A DNA stretch of 64,000 bases, from NCBI RefSeq assembly GCF_003945345.1, contig NZ_AP019308.1:6328001-6392000 (forward strand), read 5' to 3'. Every line of letters begins with the position of its first letter. Position 1 is the stretch's first letter. Of the stretch, positions 1 through 9,369 are shown piece after piece. Source of the stretch: Paenibacillus baekrokdamisoli (GTDB lineage: Bacteria > Bacillota > Bacilli > Paenibacillales > Paenibacillaceae). Below the pieces are notes generated by a model. It was not told where the DNA came from, made no database searches, and was given only the letters and a program-made list of their open reading frames with translations. The position numbers and the translations under genes were made by a program.

Positions 1-1238
1 CGACGGCAATGAACTATGAAGAAGCGATGAAGCGGATTAAAGAAAAGAACGCTCCCATCGGTGACGACTTCGTACTGCCTATCAAAACCACGGATGAATA
101 TATCAAGTTTATGTACGACATCAAAGCTCTTGGGTTAAAGGAAGGGAACAATCCCGTCTTTGCCAGCGGATATGACGGCGGCGACAACTGGATCGCTCTC
201 AGCGTTCTTGGAGCAGAAATGATGGGCTACAAGGGCTACTATTACACCGGCTGGTTGAACATTCCGGAGAGAAAAATGGATTTCGGCTATTTAAACCCCG
301 TCTTTAAAGAAGCGGCGAAAATTCAAAACAAGATGATCAACGATAAAGTCATTGATCCGGAATCGCTCGTTCACAACGCAGAGAAGTTCAAGGAAAAGGT
401 CATGAACGGTCAGTATGCGATAGTACCGGTATCATGGATCGGGATGTCGGTCGATCAAGTAAATACGGAACTGGAAAAGGCGGGTAAAGCGTTCAGGTAT
501 ATGCCTTTCTATACGCAAGTGGCACAAAGAGCCGAATTTCCTGCGTATTTGGAGGGGCCGCCTTCGTTCCTGGACACATTGTCCATCTTGAAAACGGTCA
601 AGGAAGATCAAGTGCCGCAAGTGCTTAACTGGATTAATACGATGTTTACAGCCGAATGGGATGAAATCAAGTTCTGGGGAACGAAGGAAGCGGGCCTCTA
701 TGAGGAGCTTCCAGATGGAACGAGAAAGTTTAAAGATGCCAGCCTCCAGAAGTTCTTGATCGACGGCGATATGGCCGCGATGGATTGGAAGGATGCCAAA
801 GGGCTGAACTTCAACAGCATTCCCTACAGCGGGGGGACCCCGGGGTTCTGGTACGGCGTAGAGAAATGGGCGGATTCGGCCAGTGTATTCAATCCTCTTA
901 TTCTGAATAAGCTTACCCGCTTTGATACATTGGCCAAGGCGATTAAAATTCCGGTTACAAGCCCATGGGTGAAGGGATTGGTGCCCGTTCCGAATGTGCA
1001 ATCCTGGTCGGCAGAATATGCCAATATTCCTGAAGTGCAGAAGCTTTGGTCGACAAGAGCGACATGGGATAACCCGTTCAAGATCACTTTAACCGCCAAA
1101 AATGAAGAGGAATTCAACAAAAAATGGGATGCCGCCGTTTCCAACTTCAGAAAGGTAATCGACGTGGATAAGATGCTTGAGGAGCAGACCCGAATTGCCC
1201 TTCCTCTATTGGAGAAGCGGGAAGCTCAGACCAAATAA
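1..1238 (+). CDS. Extracellular solute-binding protein, LplA type (5' partial)
   Basis: C-terminal 410 or so residues of a carbohydrate ABC-importer binding protein. The frame is open to the window edge, so the first ATG at 9 is not taken as the start; signal peptide and lipobox must lie upstream. The sequence is rich in aromatic residues, and the stretch around residues 260-330 (GGTPGFWYGVEKW, then TSPWVKGLVPVP) is the kind seen in the large LplA/aldouronate-type binding proteins of Paenibacillus. Full members are about 500-560 residues, so roughly a quarter is missing. Permeases for it, if adjacent, would be upstream of the window. Family call from overall resemblance; the sugar is unknown. 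Confidence 0.8.
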   Translation, partial: TAMNYEEAMKRIKEKNAPIGDDFVLPIKTTDEYIKFMYDIKALGLKEGNNPVFASGYDGGDNWIALSVLGAEMMGYKGYYYTGWLNIPERKMDFGYLNPVFKEAAKIQNKMINDKVIDPESLVHNAEKFKEKVMNGQYAIVPVSWIGMSVDQVNTELEKAGKAFRYMPFYTQVAQRAEFPAYLEGPPSFLDTLSILKTVKEDQVPQVLNWINTMFTAEWDEIKFWGTKEAGLYEELPDGTRKFKDASLQKFLIDGDMAAMDWKDAKGLNFNSIPYSGGTPGFWYGVEKWADSASVFNPLILNKLTRFDTLAKAIKIPVTSPWVKGLVPVPNVQSWSAEYANIPEVQKLWSTRATWDNPFKITLTAKNEEEFNKKWDAAVSNFRKVIDVDKMLEEQTRIALPLLEKREAQTK

Positions 1239-1254
1239 ATTCCCATAATGGCAC

Positions 1255-1334
1255 CGGCAGGGAGTGTGCAGGCTTTGCGGCACTGGCTTTGCAGTACTGG
1301 CTTTGCAGCACTGGCTTTGCAGCACTTCCTGCCG
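1255..1334 (+). repeat. Four 14-bp tandem repeats inside a hairpin loop
   Basis: Four head-to-tail copies of GGCTTTGCAGCACT or a one- or two-base variant lie at 1271-1284, 1285-1298, 1299-1312 and 1313-1326. They are enclosed by imperfect complementary arms, CGGCAGGGAGTGTGC at 1255-1269 and GCACTTCCTGCCG at 1322-1334. No T-run follows, so this may be an intercistronic stabilising hairpin whose loop expanded by slippage rather than a terminator. Confidence 0.7.
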
Positions 1335-1379
1335 TTGTCATAGGAGTACTCAAATCAACTCGATTGGGAGGGAATTAAA

Positions 1380-4300
1380 ATGAGCATGAGAAAATTCGTT
1401 TTATCCTTCGTCCTGTGTTTGGTTCTGTTTACTTGTTTGTTTATATTTACGGCATCGGCCTCCACCCAAGCCTCTTATTATGTAGACCCTGCAGCAGGCA
1501 GTGATACGAATTCCGGCGCGATCGGCTCCCCTTTCAAAACAATTGAGAAAGCGCGGGATACCGTTCGCACGATTAACGCCAATATGACCGGGGATATTAT
1601 CGTCTATCTTCGGGGCGGAGACCATGTTCTGACAAGCGCTCTTCAATTAAATCAGAGCGATTCGGGTACGAACGGCAACAACGTCATCTATAAAAGCTAC
1701 CCGGGAGAAACGCCCGTCATAAGCGGCGGTCAAACCATAACGGGATGGACTTTGCATGATGCCGTAAATAACATATGGAAAGCTGACGTCAGTCCCTCAT
1801 TGGAAACCCGCCAGCTCTATGTGAACGGTACACGGGCCGTTCGCGCAAGAACCTCCGGCGGACTGCCGGGGGCTATCGTCAATTCCACGGGCTACACGAC
1901 ATCGGATACGAATATGCAGAACTGGGCGAACATAAGTGACGTCGAGTTCGTGTATAAAATAGCCTGGGTGGAGCTGCGGGTAGGTATTGCAAGCATCTCC
2001 GGCACGACGATTACAATGAAGCAGCCCGCATGGGAAATGGCTTACAACATTGGCGCGGTAACGATCAAAGATAATAGTCCCAACCCGACGTATATGGAAA
2101 ATTCCTATACGTTCCTAGACGAGCAGGGAGAATGGTATCTCGACCGCACTGCCCATAAGATTTATTACAAGCCGAGAACGGGAGAGAATATGGCAACCGC
2201 TAACGTCGTCGCTGCCAAGCTTGAAACACTTGTAGAAGGAACGGGAACTTTGACGAATCCCATCCAACATATCCAATTCGAAGGCATTACCTTCGCTTAT
2301 GCAACCTGGCTCGAACCTAACGGCAGCAACGGCTTCGCTCAGATTCAGGCATCTACGTTATCCAATCCGGATTATAGTTCTGATGTGGATAAAAGGGTCA
2401 TTGTACCGACCAATATACGTTTCACAACGGCCAAAAACATCCGGCTGGAAAGAAATAAGTTTATCCACCTGGGAGCTTCAGGCGTCGGCTTCAGCGGCGG
2501 AAGCCAGAACAACGTCATCTCCGGGAATGAGTTTACGGATATTTCCGGGTCGGGCATCCAGATCGGCGGAATTTCGATGAACGATAGCTACCCTCAGGAC
2601 ACGAGATATATCGTGAAAAACAATGAAATCAAGAATAACTATATCCATGATGTAGCGGCTGAATATCGAGGGTGCGTAGCTATCTTTGTCGGGTATACGG
2701 AAGGGACATTAATTAGCCACAATGAAATATCTGATCTGCCCTACACGGCTATCTCATTAGGCTACGGATGGGGAGATCGGGATTTTGCGGAAAAACCCGA
2801 TCTCATTTTGAAAGCCGAAGATCAGTGGAGAGCCGAATATAATGTTCCGCAGACAAGTAAAAACAACGTTGTGACCTACAACCATATTTATAATATTATG
2901 ACTTACTTGCGGGATGGAGGCGGTATTTACAATTTAGGCGCCCAACCCGGAGGCGTAATCGAAGGCAACTACATTCATGATGTGCATGACGAATTCGGTG
3001 CCATCTATTTGGATTCGGGCAGCAGATATCTTACGGTTGCCAACAATATTTTGCACTCCTACGTAACCAACGTTATCGATACCTCTAATGACAGCGATAT
3101 CGAATTTAATTACTGGACGATAAACAATGGTTACTGGTGGGCAAGATCCGGTTTAGTGGCGAACAATTACACGATAGGCAACGGGAACGTTCCTTCATCC
3201 ATTCTGGACAACGTGGGATTGGAAGCGGCTTATGCGGATTTGCTGCCGCGAACCAACGTCAATTTCGCTCTGGGGAAAACGGCTTCGGCCTATTACAATA
3301 ACGGCTCTGCCGCCACCATGCATGCAGGATCCGAAGCTTATAGAGCTGTAGATGGAAATCCTGCGACGTACGCATTGGCGACGAATCAATTCGCGTGGAC
3401 GCAAGAGGTTGATTTGGGCAACAGCTATACGATTGACAGAGTGGTCACGATATTCGCTGCAAACCCGCCGACGACTGCGAATTTATGGGCTACAGACTAT
3501 GAAATACAAGTATCGACGATCGGCGGCAACGGAAATTTTACAACGGTTAAAACTGTGACAGGATCTACCGGAGGGGTAAGCGAGCAAACCTTCACCCCGG
3601 TAAATGCAAGATATGTGCGGATCAAAGCCATTAAGCCGGATGCCGGGGGACAGACAGGAACCCAGATGGCTATCGCGGAATTACAGGTGTACGGCAAGGT
3701 CGCGTTTACGCCTTCCTCACTTCCTGTTCGAGCGCCTGCCATTACGCCCATTTATAATCGCGCCTTCGCTCAGAAAGCAACCGGTTATTACAATGACGGA
3801 AGCCCTGCATTCATGCAAACTCTCTCAGAGGCCTATAATGCGGTGGACGGCAACCCCAACACAAGCGCAATCGCCGCCAATCAGTATCCGTGGACATTGG
3901 AAGTGGATCTTGGGGATTTGTACAATATCAATCGAGTCCGAACGTTGTTCCTGCCTAATAATTACGCGACCAATTATGAGATCCAGGTTTCCGCAACCGG
4001 CGGCAGCGGAAGCTTCACAACAGTGAAGACGGTTACCGGCGGCACGGGAGGGTTAAATGAGCAAACCTTCACACCGGTTGTTGCCAGATTCGTGCGCATT
4101 AAAGCGATTAAACCGGATGGAGCGGGACAGACGGGTGCCCAAATGGCCATAGCTGAACTGGAAGTATACGAATATTTTAATTATGCGTACAAAAAATCGA
4201 CGACGACCTACTACAGTGACGGAAGTCCAGCCACGATGCAAGTCGGAGCCGAAGCCGCCAATGCGCTGGATGCGAATGCGACCACATTAGCTATGGCAAG

Positions 4301-5147
4301 CAATCAATATGCCTGGTCACAGGTGGTGGATTTGGGTCAAGTGGTCGACATCGACAAGATTGAAGTGGTGTTCGGTCCTAACAACTGGGCGACAAGCTTT
4401 GAAATAGCGGTCTCTGATACAAGTCCGACAAGCGGATACGGCCTCCTCACAGGGGTGACGGAATATGGCGTGGCTGACGGAAGAAGAAGCATCACCCGGT
4501 TTATTACGACTCCTCCGACTTATATGGAGCCCGCGCATGTGTCGGCCAGATATGTGCGAATTAAAGGAACGAAACCGGACGGACCGGGCCAGGCCGGCAA
4601 TCAGATGGCTATCTCGGAATTGCTGGTGTATGCAAGCAATCGGGCTCTTAAGCTGTCTCAGAAGACGGACGGCGCAGCAGCAGATAAATATTATTACCGT
4701 ACGATTTCCAATCAGTCCTTCACATTTCAAGCGGGAGATGTCATCTCCTACGATGTAAAGCTTTCCACTAACTCCTCGGAAATTGGCGGTATCGATATTA
4801 AGAATACGGACAACAGCGTCTTTAGAGACCAGGTCTGGCAAGATCAGAACGGCATTACAGGCAAACCTACCGGTGATCTTAGATCAAAAGCATTCGGGAA
4901 ATGGTACCATCGCGAGCTTACAGTACCAAGCACTATGGCAGGTAAAACCTCGGCTTCGTGGATGCTGGCATTCGAGAACGATTCGGTTTCGGAAGTCCTT
5001 CAAGCTTCTTACGATAATATCAGGGTGACAAGGGCAGGCGTTACGGTAATGACCCTATATCGAAGCGGTAATCCGAGCGTTAACGTCTTGGATCGTTCCA
5101 GCCACTATAGCACAGACGCTCCAGCAAGTATGGTCAATAGAAACTAA
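1380..5147 (+). CDS. Secreted right-handed beta-helix protein with three discoidin domains
   Basis: 1255 residues. A signal peptide (residues 1-28, hydrophobic core, AxA-like end) shows export. Residues about 30-610 form a parallel beta-helix of the DUF1565 or pectate-lyase-like kind, opening with YYVDPAAGSDTNSG and rich in N-x-I coil repeats such as NNVISGNEF. Three F5/8 type C (discoidin) modules follow, starting near residues 627, 792 and 933, each with a DGNPxT-like turn and a VDLG strand. A last beta-rich module begins near 1088. The start is set by GGGAGGG just upstream. Likely a cell-surface or extracellular polysaccharide lyase or hydrolase; catalytic residues cannot be assigned by eye. 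It follows a binding-protein gene, which fits glycan use. Confidence 0.8.
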   Translation: MSMRKFVLSFVLCLVLFTCLFIFTASASTQASYYVDPAAGSDTNSGAIGSPFKTIEKARDTVRTINANMTGDIIVYLRGGDHVLTSALQLNQSDSGTNGNNVIYKSYPGETPVISGGQTITGWTLHDAVNNIWKADVSPSLETRQLYVNGTRAVRARTSGGLPGAIVNSTGYTTSDTNMQNWANISDVEFVYKIAWVELRVGIASISGTTITMKQPAWEMAYNIGAVTIKDNSPNPTYMENSYTFLDEQGEWYLDRTAHKIYYKPRTGENMATANVVAAKLETLVEGTGTLTNPIQHIQFEGITFAYATWLEPNGSNGFAQIQASTLSNPDYSSDVDKRVIVPTNIRFTTAKNIRLERNKFIHLGASGVGFSGGSQNNVISGNEFTDISGSGIQIGGISMNDSYPQDTRYIVKNNEIKNNYIHDVAAEYRGCVAIFVGYTEGTLISHNEISDLPYTAISLGYGWGDRDFAEKPDLILKAEDQWRAEYNVPQTSKNNVVTYNHIYNIMTYLRDGGGIYNLGAQPGGVIEGNYIHDVHDEFGAIYLDSGSRYLTVANNILHSYVTNVIDTSNDSDIEFNYWTINNGYWWARSGLVANNYTIGNGNVPSSILDNVGLEAAYADLLPRTNVNFALGKTASAYYNNGSAATMHAGSEAYRAVDGNPATYALATNQFAWTQEVDLGNSYTIDRVVTIFAANPPTTANLWATDYEIQVSTIGGNGNFTTVKTVTGSTGGVSEQTFTPVNARYVRIKAIKPDAGGQTGTQMAIAELQVYGKVAFTPSSLPVRAPAITPIYNRAFAQKATGYYNDGSPAFMQTLSEAYNAVDGNPNTSAIAANQYPWTLEVDLGDLYNINRVRTLFLPNNYATNYEIQVSATGGSGSFTTVKTVTGGTGGLNEQTFTPVVARFVRIKAIKPDGAGQTGAQMAIAELEVYEYFNYAYKKSTTTYYSDGSPATMQVGAEAANALDANATTLAMASNQYAWSQVVDLGQVVDIDKIEVVFGPNNWATSFEIAVSDTSPTSGYGLLTGVTEYGVADGRRSITRFITTPPTYMEPAHVSARYVRIKGTKPDGPGQAGNQMAISELLVYASNRALKLSQKTDGAAADKYYYRTISNQSFTFQAGDVISYDVKLSTNSSEIGGIDIKNTDNSVFRDQVWQDQNGITGKPTGDLRSKAFGKWYHRELTVPSTMAGKTSASWMLAFENDSVSEVLQASYDNIRVTRAGVTVMTLYRSGNPSVNVLDRSSHYSTDAPASMVNRN

Positions 5148-5164
5148 TATGAAGTTGTCCGGCG

Positions 5165-5188
5165 TCCCGGGGTGCAAAAGCGCCCCGG
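5165..5188 (+). terminator. GC-rich hairpin after the beta-helix gene
   Basis: TCCCGGGGTGC, AAAA loop, then GCGCCCCGGGA. The stem is strong but no T-run follows, so it may protect the 3' end of the message instead of stopping transcription. Confidence 0.5.
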
Positions 5189-5237
5189 GAATTCCTAATC
5201 GAAGGTAGGGACAAGGAAGAAAGGCGGGAAAAGACCC

Positions 5238-6146
5238 ATGCAGCTGCAGTCACATGAAATCAAGTTGGAAAGGTTGCATCATTGCACCTTCGAGCAGGCG
5301 CTTACGTTAAAAAACAGAGGCTTCGAAGGCTACTACACGAATATGACAGTCACGTTGGAGCAATTGCTGGCTAGCTTCTCTGATTTCAGCATTCGTCCCG
5401 AGTTGTCTGTCGTGGCCTATATCGGGGATCAGCCTGTAGGGTTTGTGTTTCTAGCTTTCAAAACTGTAAATGGGGTAAAGATGGCCTGGAATGGCGGGAC
5501 GGGCGTATTTCCAGAATATCGGGGGCAAGGGATTGCTAGAGCGATGATGGGCGAAGTTCGGCGCATTCTGGTGAATGAAACGGCAGATCGATCATTTCTG
5601 GAAGTCGTGACTAAGAATACGTACGCTGTATCGGCCTACGAAAAAGGCGGCTTTCGTATTGTTGATCGGCTCATCGGGCTGTCAAGCTCCGAACCTTCAG
5701 GGTATCCGTTCTCCGGTTTTCTCATCCCGGTAGAGATGGAAAGGACTTACGGGAAATGTTCCGATGCCGCCTCCATTCCCTTCTACCGCGATCTGGCGGC
5801 TTGGGAATGCCAGTGGCATAACATCCCGGAAGGCGAATGCCTCAAGTTAACCGATTCATCGAATCAAGTTATTGCTTATGCCTTGTTTCAATGCAAGAGG
5901 TCCGCAGATGGAGCAATTAGCTCGATCAATCTTTATCAGTGTGAGGCAGACCCTAAACGTGAAGACAAGCCGTTATTATTCCGCATCCTGCTGCAGCAGC
6001 TGTTCGGGCAGTTTGATGGGGCATATCCGAAACAAGCCGTAAATTTATCAATGTCTAATCCGGAGTTGATCGAGATGCTTGAGGAAGCCGGATTTACGTC
6101 TCAATACGAACAATATCTGATGATGTGGGAGAGAGAACTAGGATGA
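5238..6146 (+). CDS. GNAT-family N-acetyltransferase
   Basis: 302 residues. The acetyl-CoA binding motif A is visible at about residues 89-100 (GVFPEYRGQGIA, the R/QxxGxG/A pattern), with the preceding beta-strand VGFVFLAF. The length is about twice that of a single GNAT domain; residues 170-302 may be a second, degenerate GNAT fold. Its TGA overlaps the next start as ATGA (6143-6146), so the two proteins are probably made in a coupled way. The acceptor substrate is unknown. Confidence 0.8.
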   Translation: MQLQSHEIKLERLHHCTFEQALTLKNRGFEGYYTNMTVTLEQLLASFSDFSIRPELSVVAYIGDQPVGFVFLAFKTVNGVKMAWNGGTGVFPEYRGQGIARAMMGEVRRILVNETADRSFLEVVTKNTYAVSAYEKGGFRIVDRLIGLSSSEPSGYPFSGFLIPVEMERTYGKCSDAASIPFYRDLAAWECQWHNIPEGECLKLTDSSNQVIAYALFQCKRSADGAISSINLYQCEADPKREDKPLLFRILLQQLFGQFDGAYPKQAVNLSMSNPELIEMLEEAGFTSQYEQYLMMWERELG

Positions 6147-7441
6147 AATGCGGAATGAGTGAAGTCGATATTACCCCTCCGCTTGGAAACACGATACCCG
6201 GTTACTTCCATGACCGGAAAGCGACTGGGATTAAAGACAGGCTGTATGCCAAAGCGCTGGTTGTTCAAGCTGTCGGGGGCATCGTCGCGATTGTCGCGCT
6301 CGATTGCCTCGACCTGACCCCCTTGATTGTTGCCGGCATTCGGGGACGCATCGCCGCTTTTACAGATATCCCCTACTCGTGCATCATGGTATCCGCTACA
6401 CATACGCACACCGGGCCGCCGGTCATCAGCACTTCATTTTACGAGGCTGATGATCAGTATCTTTCCTGGATGAAGGAGCGGGCGGCGGATGCGGCTATTG
6501 CGGCTTATCGGCAGCGCCGGAATGCGCGCATCGGCTTTGGCGTGGGATATGAACCGCATATCGCTTTTAATCGCAGATTTTATATGAAGGACGGAACCGT
6601 AAAGACGAATCCGGGTATTGGAAACCCGTTCATCGATCGTCCGACCGGTCCTATCGACCCGCAGGTTTTCGTGATGCGAATCGATGATGAGCAGGGTAGC
6701 CCGATCGGTGTGCTGACGAATTACGCTTGTCACACGGATGCTGTAGGAGGCACCGAATATAGCGCGGACTATCCGGGCGAGCTCTCGGTCAGGCTGAAGA
6801 AAGAGCTTGGGGATCAAGCCGTCAGTCTGTTTCTGATGGGAGCGAGCGGCAATATCAACCACGTCAACGCGATGGACGGGAACGAAGCTGATTACGACCC
6901 GTCCATCGCCCATTATAAGAAGATGGGCCGTATCCTCTCCCGGGAAGTGCTGAAGGCCAGGGAGAAAATTAAAACGGCGTCCAAGCTGCAGGTCGCTGTG
7001 AAACAAACCGTATTCCCAGTTCAGTATCGTTTACCGTCGGAAGAGGATATTCAGGCTGTACAGCAGATTCAACTTGAAGCTTTGTCTCCGGCTATTAAGG
7101 CTAATTTCGCGCAAGAGCTGCTGAAAGCGTCGGAAAGCAGGGACACCTCGTACGTGGAGGCCGAGATTCAGGTGATAAGCTTGGGTGAGCTGGCCATTGT
7201 CGGACTTCCCGGCGAATTATTCGTCGAATTCGGTCTGGAGATTAAAGAAAAGTCTCCCTTTCCTTTTACTATCGTGAACGAGCTGTGCAACGGTTCCACA
7301 GGAGGCTATATTTGTACACGCATTGCCTATCAGCAGGGAGGATATGAGCCGATCATCACCAGCCACAGCAGGCTTGCGATCGATACGGGCGAAATCTTCG
7401 TTCAGCATTCACTCCAGCTGCTGCACAAGGTCGGCCAATGA
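6143..7441 (+). CDS. Neutral/alkaline ceramidase-like hydrolase
   Basis: 432 residues from the ATG at 6143, chosen over an in-frame ATG at 6125 because GGGAGAG lies correctly spaced before it and it overlaps the upstream stop as ATGA. The N-terminus SEVDITPPLG, the HTHTGP motif at residues 87-92 and NYACHTDA near 192-200 (metal-binding histidines) match the neutral/alkaline non-lysosomal ceramidase N-terminal family. There is no signal peptide and the usual C-terminal beta domain is missing, so it is probably cytoplasmic and unlikely to act on membrane ceramide. Substrate unknown; coupling to a GNAT suggests N-acyl or amide chemistry (inference). Confidence 0.8.
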   Translation: MKCGMSEVDITPPLGNTIPGYFHDRKATGIKDRLYAKALVVQAVGGIVAIVALDCLDLTPLIVAGIRGRIAAFTDIPYSCIMVSATHTHTGPPVISTSFYEADDQYLSWMKERAADAAIAAYRQRRNARIGFGVGYEPHIAFNRRFYMKDGTVKTNPGIGNPFIDRPTGPIDPQVFVMRIDDEQGSPIGVLTNYACHTDAVGGTEYSADYPGELSVRLKKELGDQAVSLFLMGASGNINHVNAMDGNEADYDPSIAHYKKMGRILSREVLKAREKIKTASKLQVAVKQTVFPVQYRLPSEEDIQAVQQIQLEALSPAIKANFAQELLKASESRDTSYVEAEIQVISLGELAIVGLPGELFVEFGLEIKEKSPFPFTIVNELCNGSTGGYICTRIAYQQGGYEPIITSHSRLAIDTGEIFVQHSLQLLHKVGQ

Positions 7442-7456
7442 TAGAAGGGAACCTCC

Positions 7457-7545
7457 GAAGGCCATAGAAAGAAAGCTCGCGAAGGTCATAGAAAGAAAGC
7501 TCGCGAAGGTCATAGAAGGAAAGCTCGCGAAGGTCATAAAAATAA
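7457..7545. repeat. 24-bp tandem repeat, nearly four copies
   Basis: Units start at 7457, 7481, 7505 and (partial) 7529, each close to GAAGGTCATAGAAAGAAAGC followed by TCGC. The unit length is a multiple of three, but no gene covers the repeat. It sits between the ceramidase-like stop and the convergent terminator. Confidence 0.85.
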
Positions 7546-7591
7546 AGCAAGCTGCGGTTTCCGGTTTAACACAGGAGCCGCAGCTTGCTTT
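7545..7591. terminator. Bidirectional terminator between convergent genes
   Basis: Perfect 13-bp stem AAGCAAGCTGCGG (7545-7557) with CCGCAGCTTGCTT (7579-7591). On the minus strand the stem is followed by a T-rich run (TTTATTTTTATG), serving the binding-protein gene at 7618-9198; on the plus strand only a short TTTATT follows. Confidence 0.8.
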
Positions 7592-7617
7592 ATTGAACGT
7601 TCCAGGAAGTTCACTTC

Positions 7618-9198
7618 CTACTTCTTTTGAGAAGACCTGATTTTATCCTCATAATGCTTAATGATGACATCTCCGTTATACTTCGACATCAGCTCTTGGC
7701 GGTATTGCGGCCAGTTCTGGCCTGATTTATCCGAGAATAGCATTTTCACCTGAAGTTCATCCTGCCTGCTGCGCATAGCCTCCACATTGATGGTGAAGGG
7801 CGGTGTTAAAGTCGTACCGAGACCTTCATGCACCGGTATGGCTGCTAACGATTGCAAGATCTTCTTATCCCGTTCGGTTACACGCGGATCGAGAACTGTA
7901 AGGCCCAGAACTTCGGGCGCATCGGGTGTGAAGAAGTCCCAGATTTGCAGGAAATCTCCTTTATTACGAATATCTTTTTCGATAGCTTCCGGTATTAGTG
8001 TAATTCGGTTTCCTACCCTCGTGTAATGTTTTCCTTCCAAGCCGTAATGAGTAAGCAAGTAGCCTTCCTCGCCTGCCAGCCAGTCAAGAATACTCGCCGT
8101 CTTCATCAGCTTCTCCGGGTTGGCTCCTGCCGTATTGTTGGAGAAGACGAACGGGTAATCGGTTGAAACTGCCACGCGCAGTGGATGATTGCCAAACGGG
8201 TTGAACGGTACCCAGTTGGCCTTTGGATTGATGATGCGGCTTCTTGACTGCAGGCTATCCCGGTTCGAGTCCAACGCGAAGTCAGCCGTATCGCCCATAA
8301 TGATTCCTACTTTGCCTTGAACGGCTTTGGTAAATTGCCTTTGCGTCGAATTTAGAAACCAATCCGGGTCAATTACACCCGTATTCATGATCTTGACAAT
8401 ATCGTTCACGGTTTGTCCGACACGCACATCCGTCTGCATGTCGACCAATTGATTGTTGTCGTAATATGCCGGATATAGAAGGCCGTTCTTGATATATTCC
8501 GGCCATTCCATGGAAATGCTCGTCCCGTTGCCGGATGTTGTGAAGCCATAAGTGTCGTTGATGCCGTTGCCGTCTGGATCGTTAAAAGTAAAGGCGCGAA
8601 GCACGTTGACATATTGCTCGTACGTTTGCGGAATGGCTAGCCCAAGACGGTCGAGCCAATCCTTGCGTATATAGTAGGCGCGGTATGCCTTTCGGTCATA
8701 GGGAATTGGCGCGCGGGTAAATTTGTTGTGCACCTGGTATTCGCGCAGCTCTTTCTCGTTGATCCAGTACTTGAAATAGTTCGGCATAGTGGAAGGGGTT
8801 GCAAAAAATGACATGTCCGCTAGCACATTATCCAGCGTATATTTAGCGCCACCATCTGAACTAATATTGAGCCACATGTCGGGTGGGTCGTTGGAGGCCA
8901 GTTTCGCCGCAAGTATCGCGGTATAATCGTCGCCCGGAGCCATGACCGTGACTTCCAGGTTGACATCAAACTTACTTTCAATCGTTTGCAAGACGAAGTC
9001 TTCTTCTGGAACAGGCAAAGTTGATGTGGGAGGTCCGCTGATGAAAAACTTCAAAGTAAGCTTCTCTGCGGTGTTCCCTTGCGTAGTGTCTGGATCGCGA
9101 GATCCCAGCCATCCGTTGTGTAACATGATATAGGCACCGCATGCGACGAGTAGGATAACAGCTAGCGAGACGCCGATCTTAATCCTGATTCCTCTCAC
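7618..9198 (-). CDS. Orphan extracellular solute-binding lipoprotein (LplA-like)
   Basis: 526 residues from a GTG at 9198. An ATG 12 codons earlier (9234) has no ribosome site, while AAGGGGAGG at 9206-9214 sits seven bases before the GTG. The start gives a short positive N-terminus, a hydrophobic segment and LVAC with Cys20, a lipoprotein signal. The body reads as a family-1-like sugar-binding protein (PPDMWLN near residue 105; YIRKDWLDRLGL near 180). No permease gene is adjacent; it is divergent from a membrane AraC regulator, so it may feed an importer elsewhere, such as the permease pair at 25.8-27.6 kb, or present a ligand to the regulator (inference). Confidence 0.85.
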   Translation of the reverse strand: MRGIRIKIGVSLAVILLVACGAYIMLHNGWLGSRDPDTTQGNTAEKLTLKFFISGPPTSTLPVPEEDFVLQTIESKFDVNLEVTVMAPGDDYTAILAAKLASNDPPDMWLNISSDGGAKYTLDNVLADMSFFATPSTMPNYFKYWINEKELREYQVHNKFTRAPIPYDRKAYRAYYIRKDWLDRLGLAIPQTYEQYVNVLRAFTFNDPDGNGINDTYGFTTSGNGTSISMEWPEYIKNGLLYPAYYDNNQLVDMQTDVRVGQTVNDIVKIMNTGVIDPDWFLNSTQRQFTKAVQGKVGIIMGDTADFALDSNRDSLQSRSRIINPKANWVPFNPFGNHPLRVAVSTDYPFVFSNNTAGANPEKLMKTASILDWLAGEEGYLLTHYGLEGKHYTRVGNRITLIPEAIEKDIRNKGDFLQIWDFFTPDAPEVLGLTVLDPRVTERDKKILQSLAAIPVHEGLGTTLTPPFTINVEAMRSRQDELQVKMLFSDKSGQNWPQYRQELMSKYNGDVIIKHYEDKIRSSQKK

Positions 9199-9299
9199 TT
9201 GTTTTCCTCCCCTTAGTGATTGATTTCTCGTCATTTTATTCGTTTATAACTTATATTAATTGTTTTTTCGTGTGAAATAAACAACTTTTGTTAAACGGC

Positions 9300-9329
9300 T
9301 TTACAGCAAATGCTATTTGACAGGATAAT
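9300..9329 (+). promoter_or_regulatory. Possible sigma-A promoter for the AraC regulator
   Basis: TTTACA (9300-9305), 18-base spacer, GATAAT (9324-9329), about 40 bases before the chosen ATG in the divergent region. Recognised by eye only. Confidence 0.4.
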
Positions 9330-9369
9330 AGGGACTAGCAGGGAAGTCATTGGAACCGAGGGAAACGAC

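Noticed and set aside
1255..1334. CRISPR-like or coding repeat
   Set aside because: Units of 14 bases without spacers; the period is not a multiple of three and the repeat lies between genes.
7457..7545. CRISPR array
   Set aside because: The 24-base units are contiguous with no spacers, and no cas genes are near.
7356..7640. Open frames across the 24-bp repeat on both strands
   Set aside because: They arise because the repeat unit is a multiple of three and lacks stops; no ribosome site and no family resemblance.
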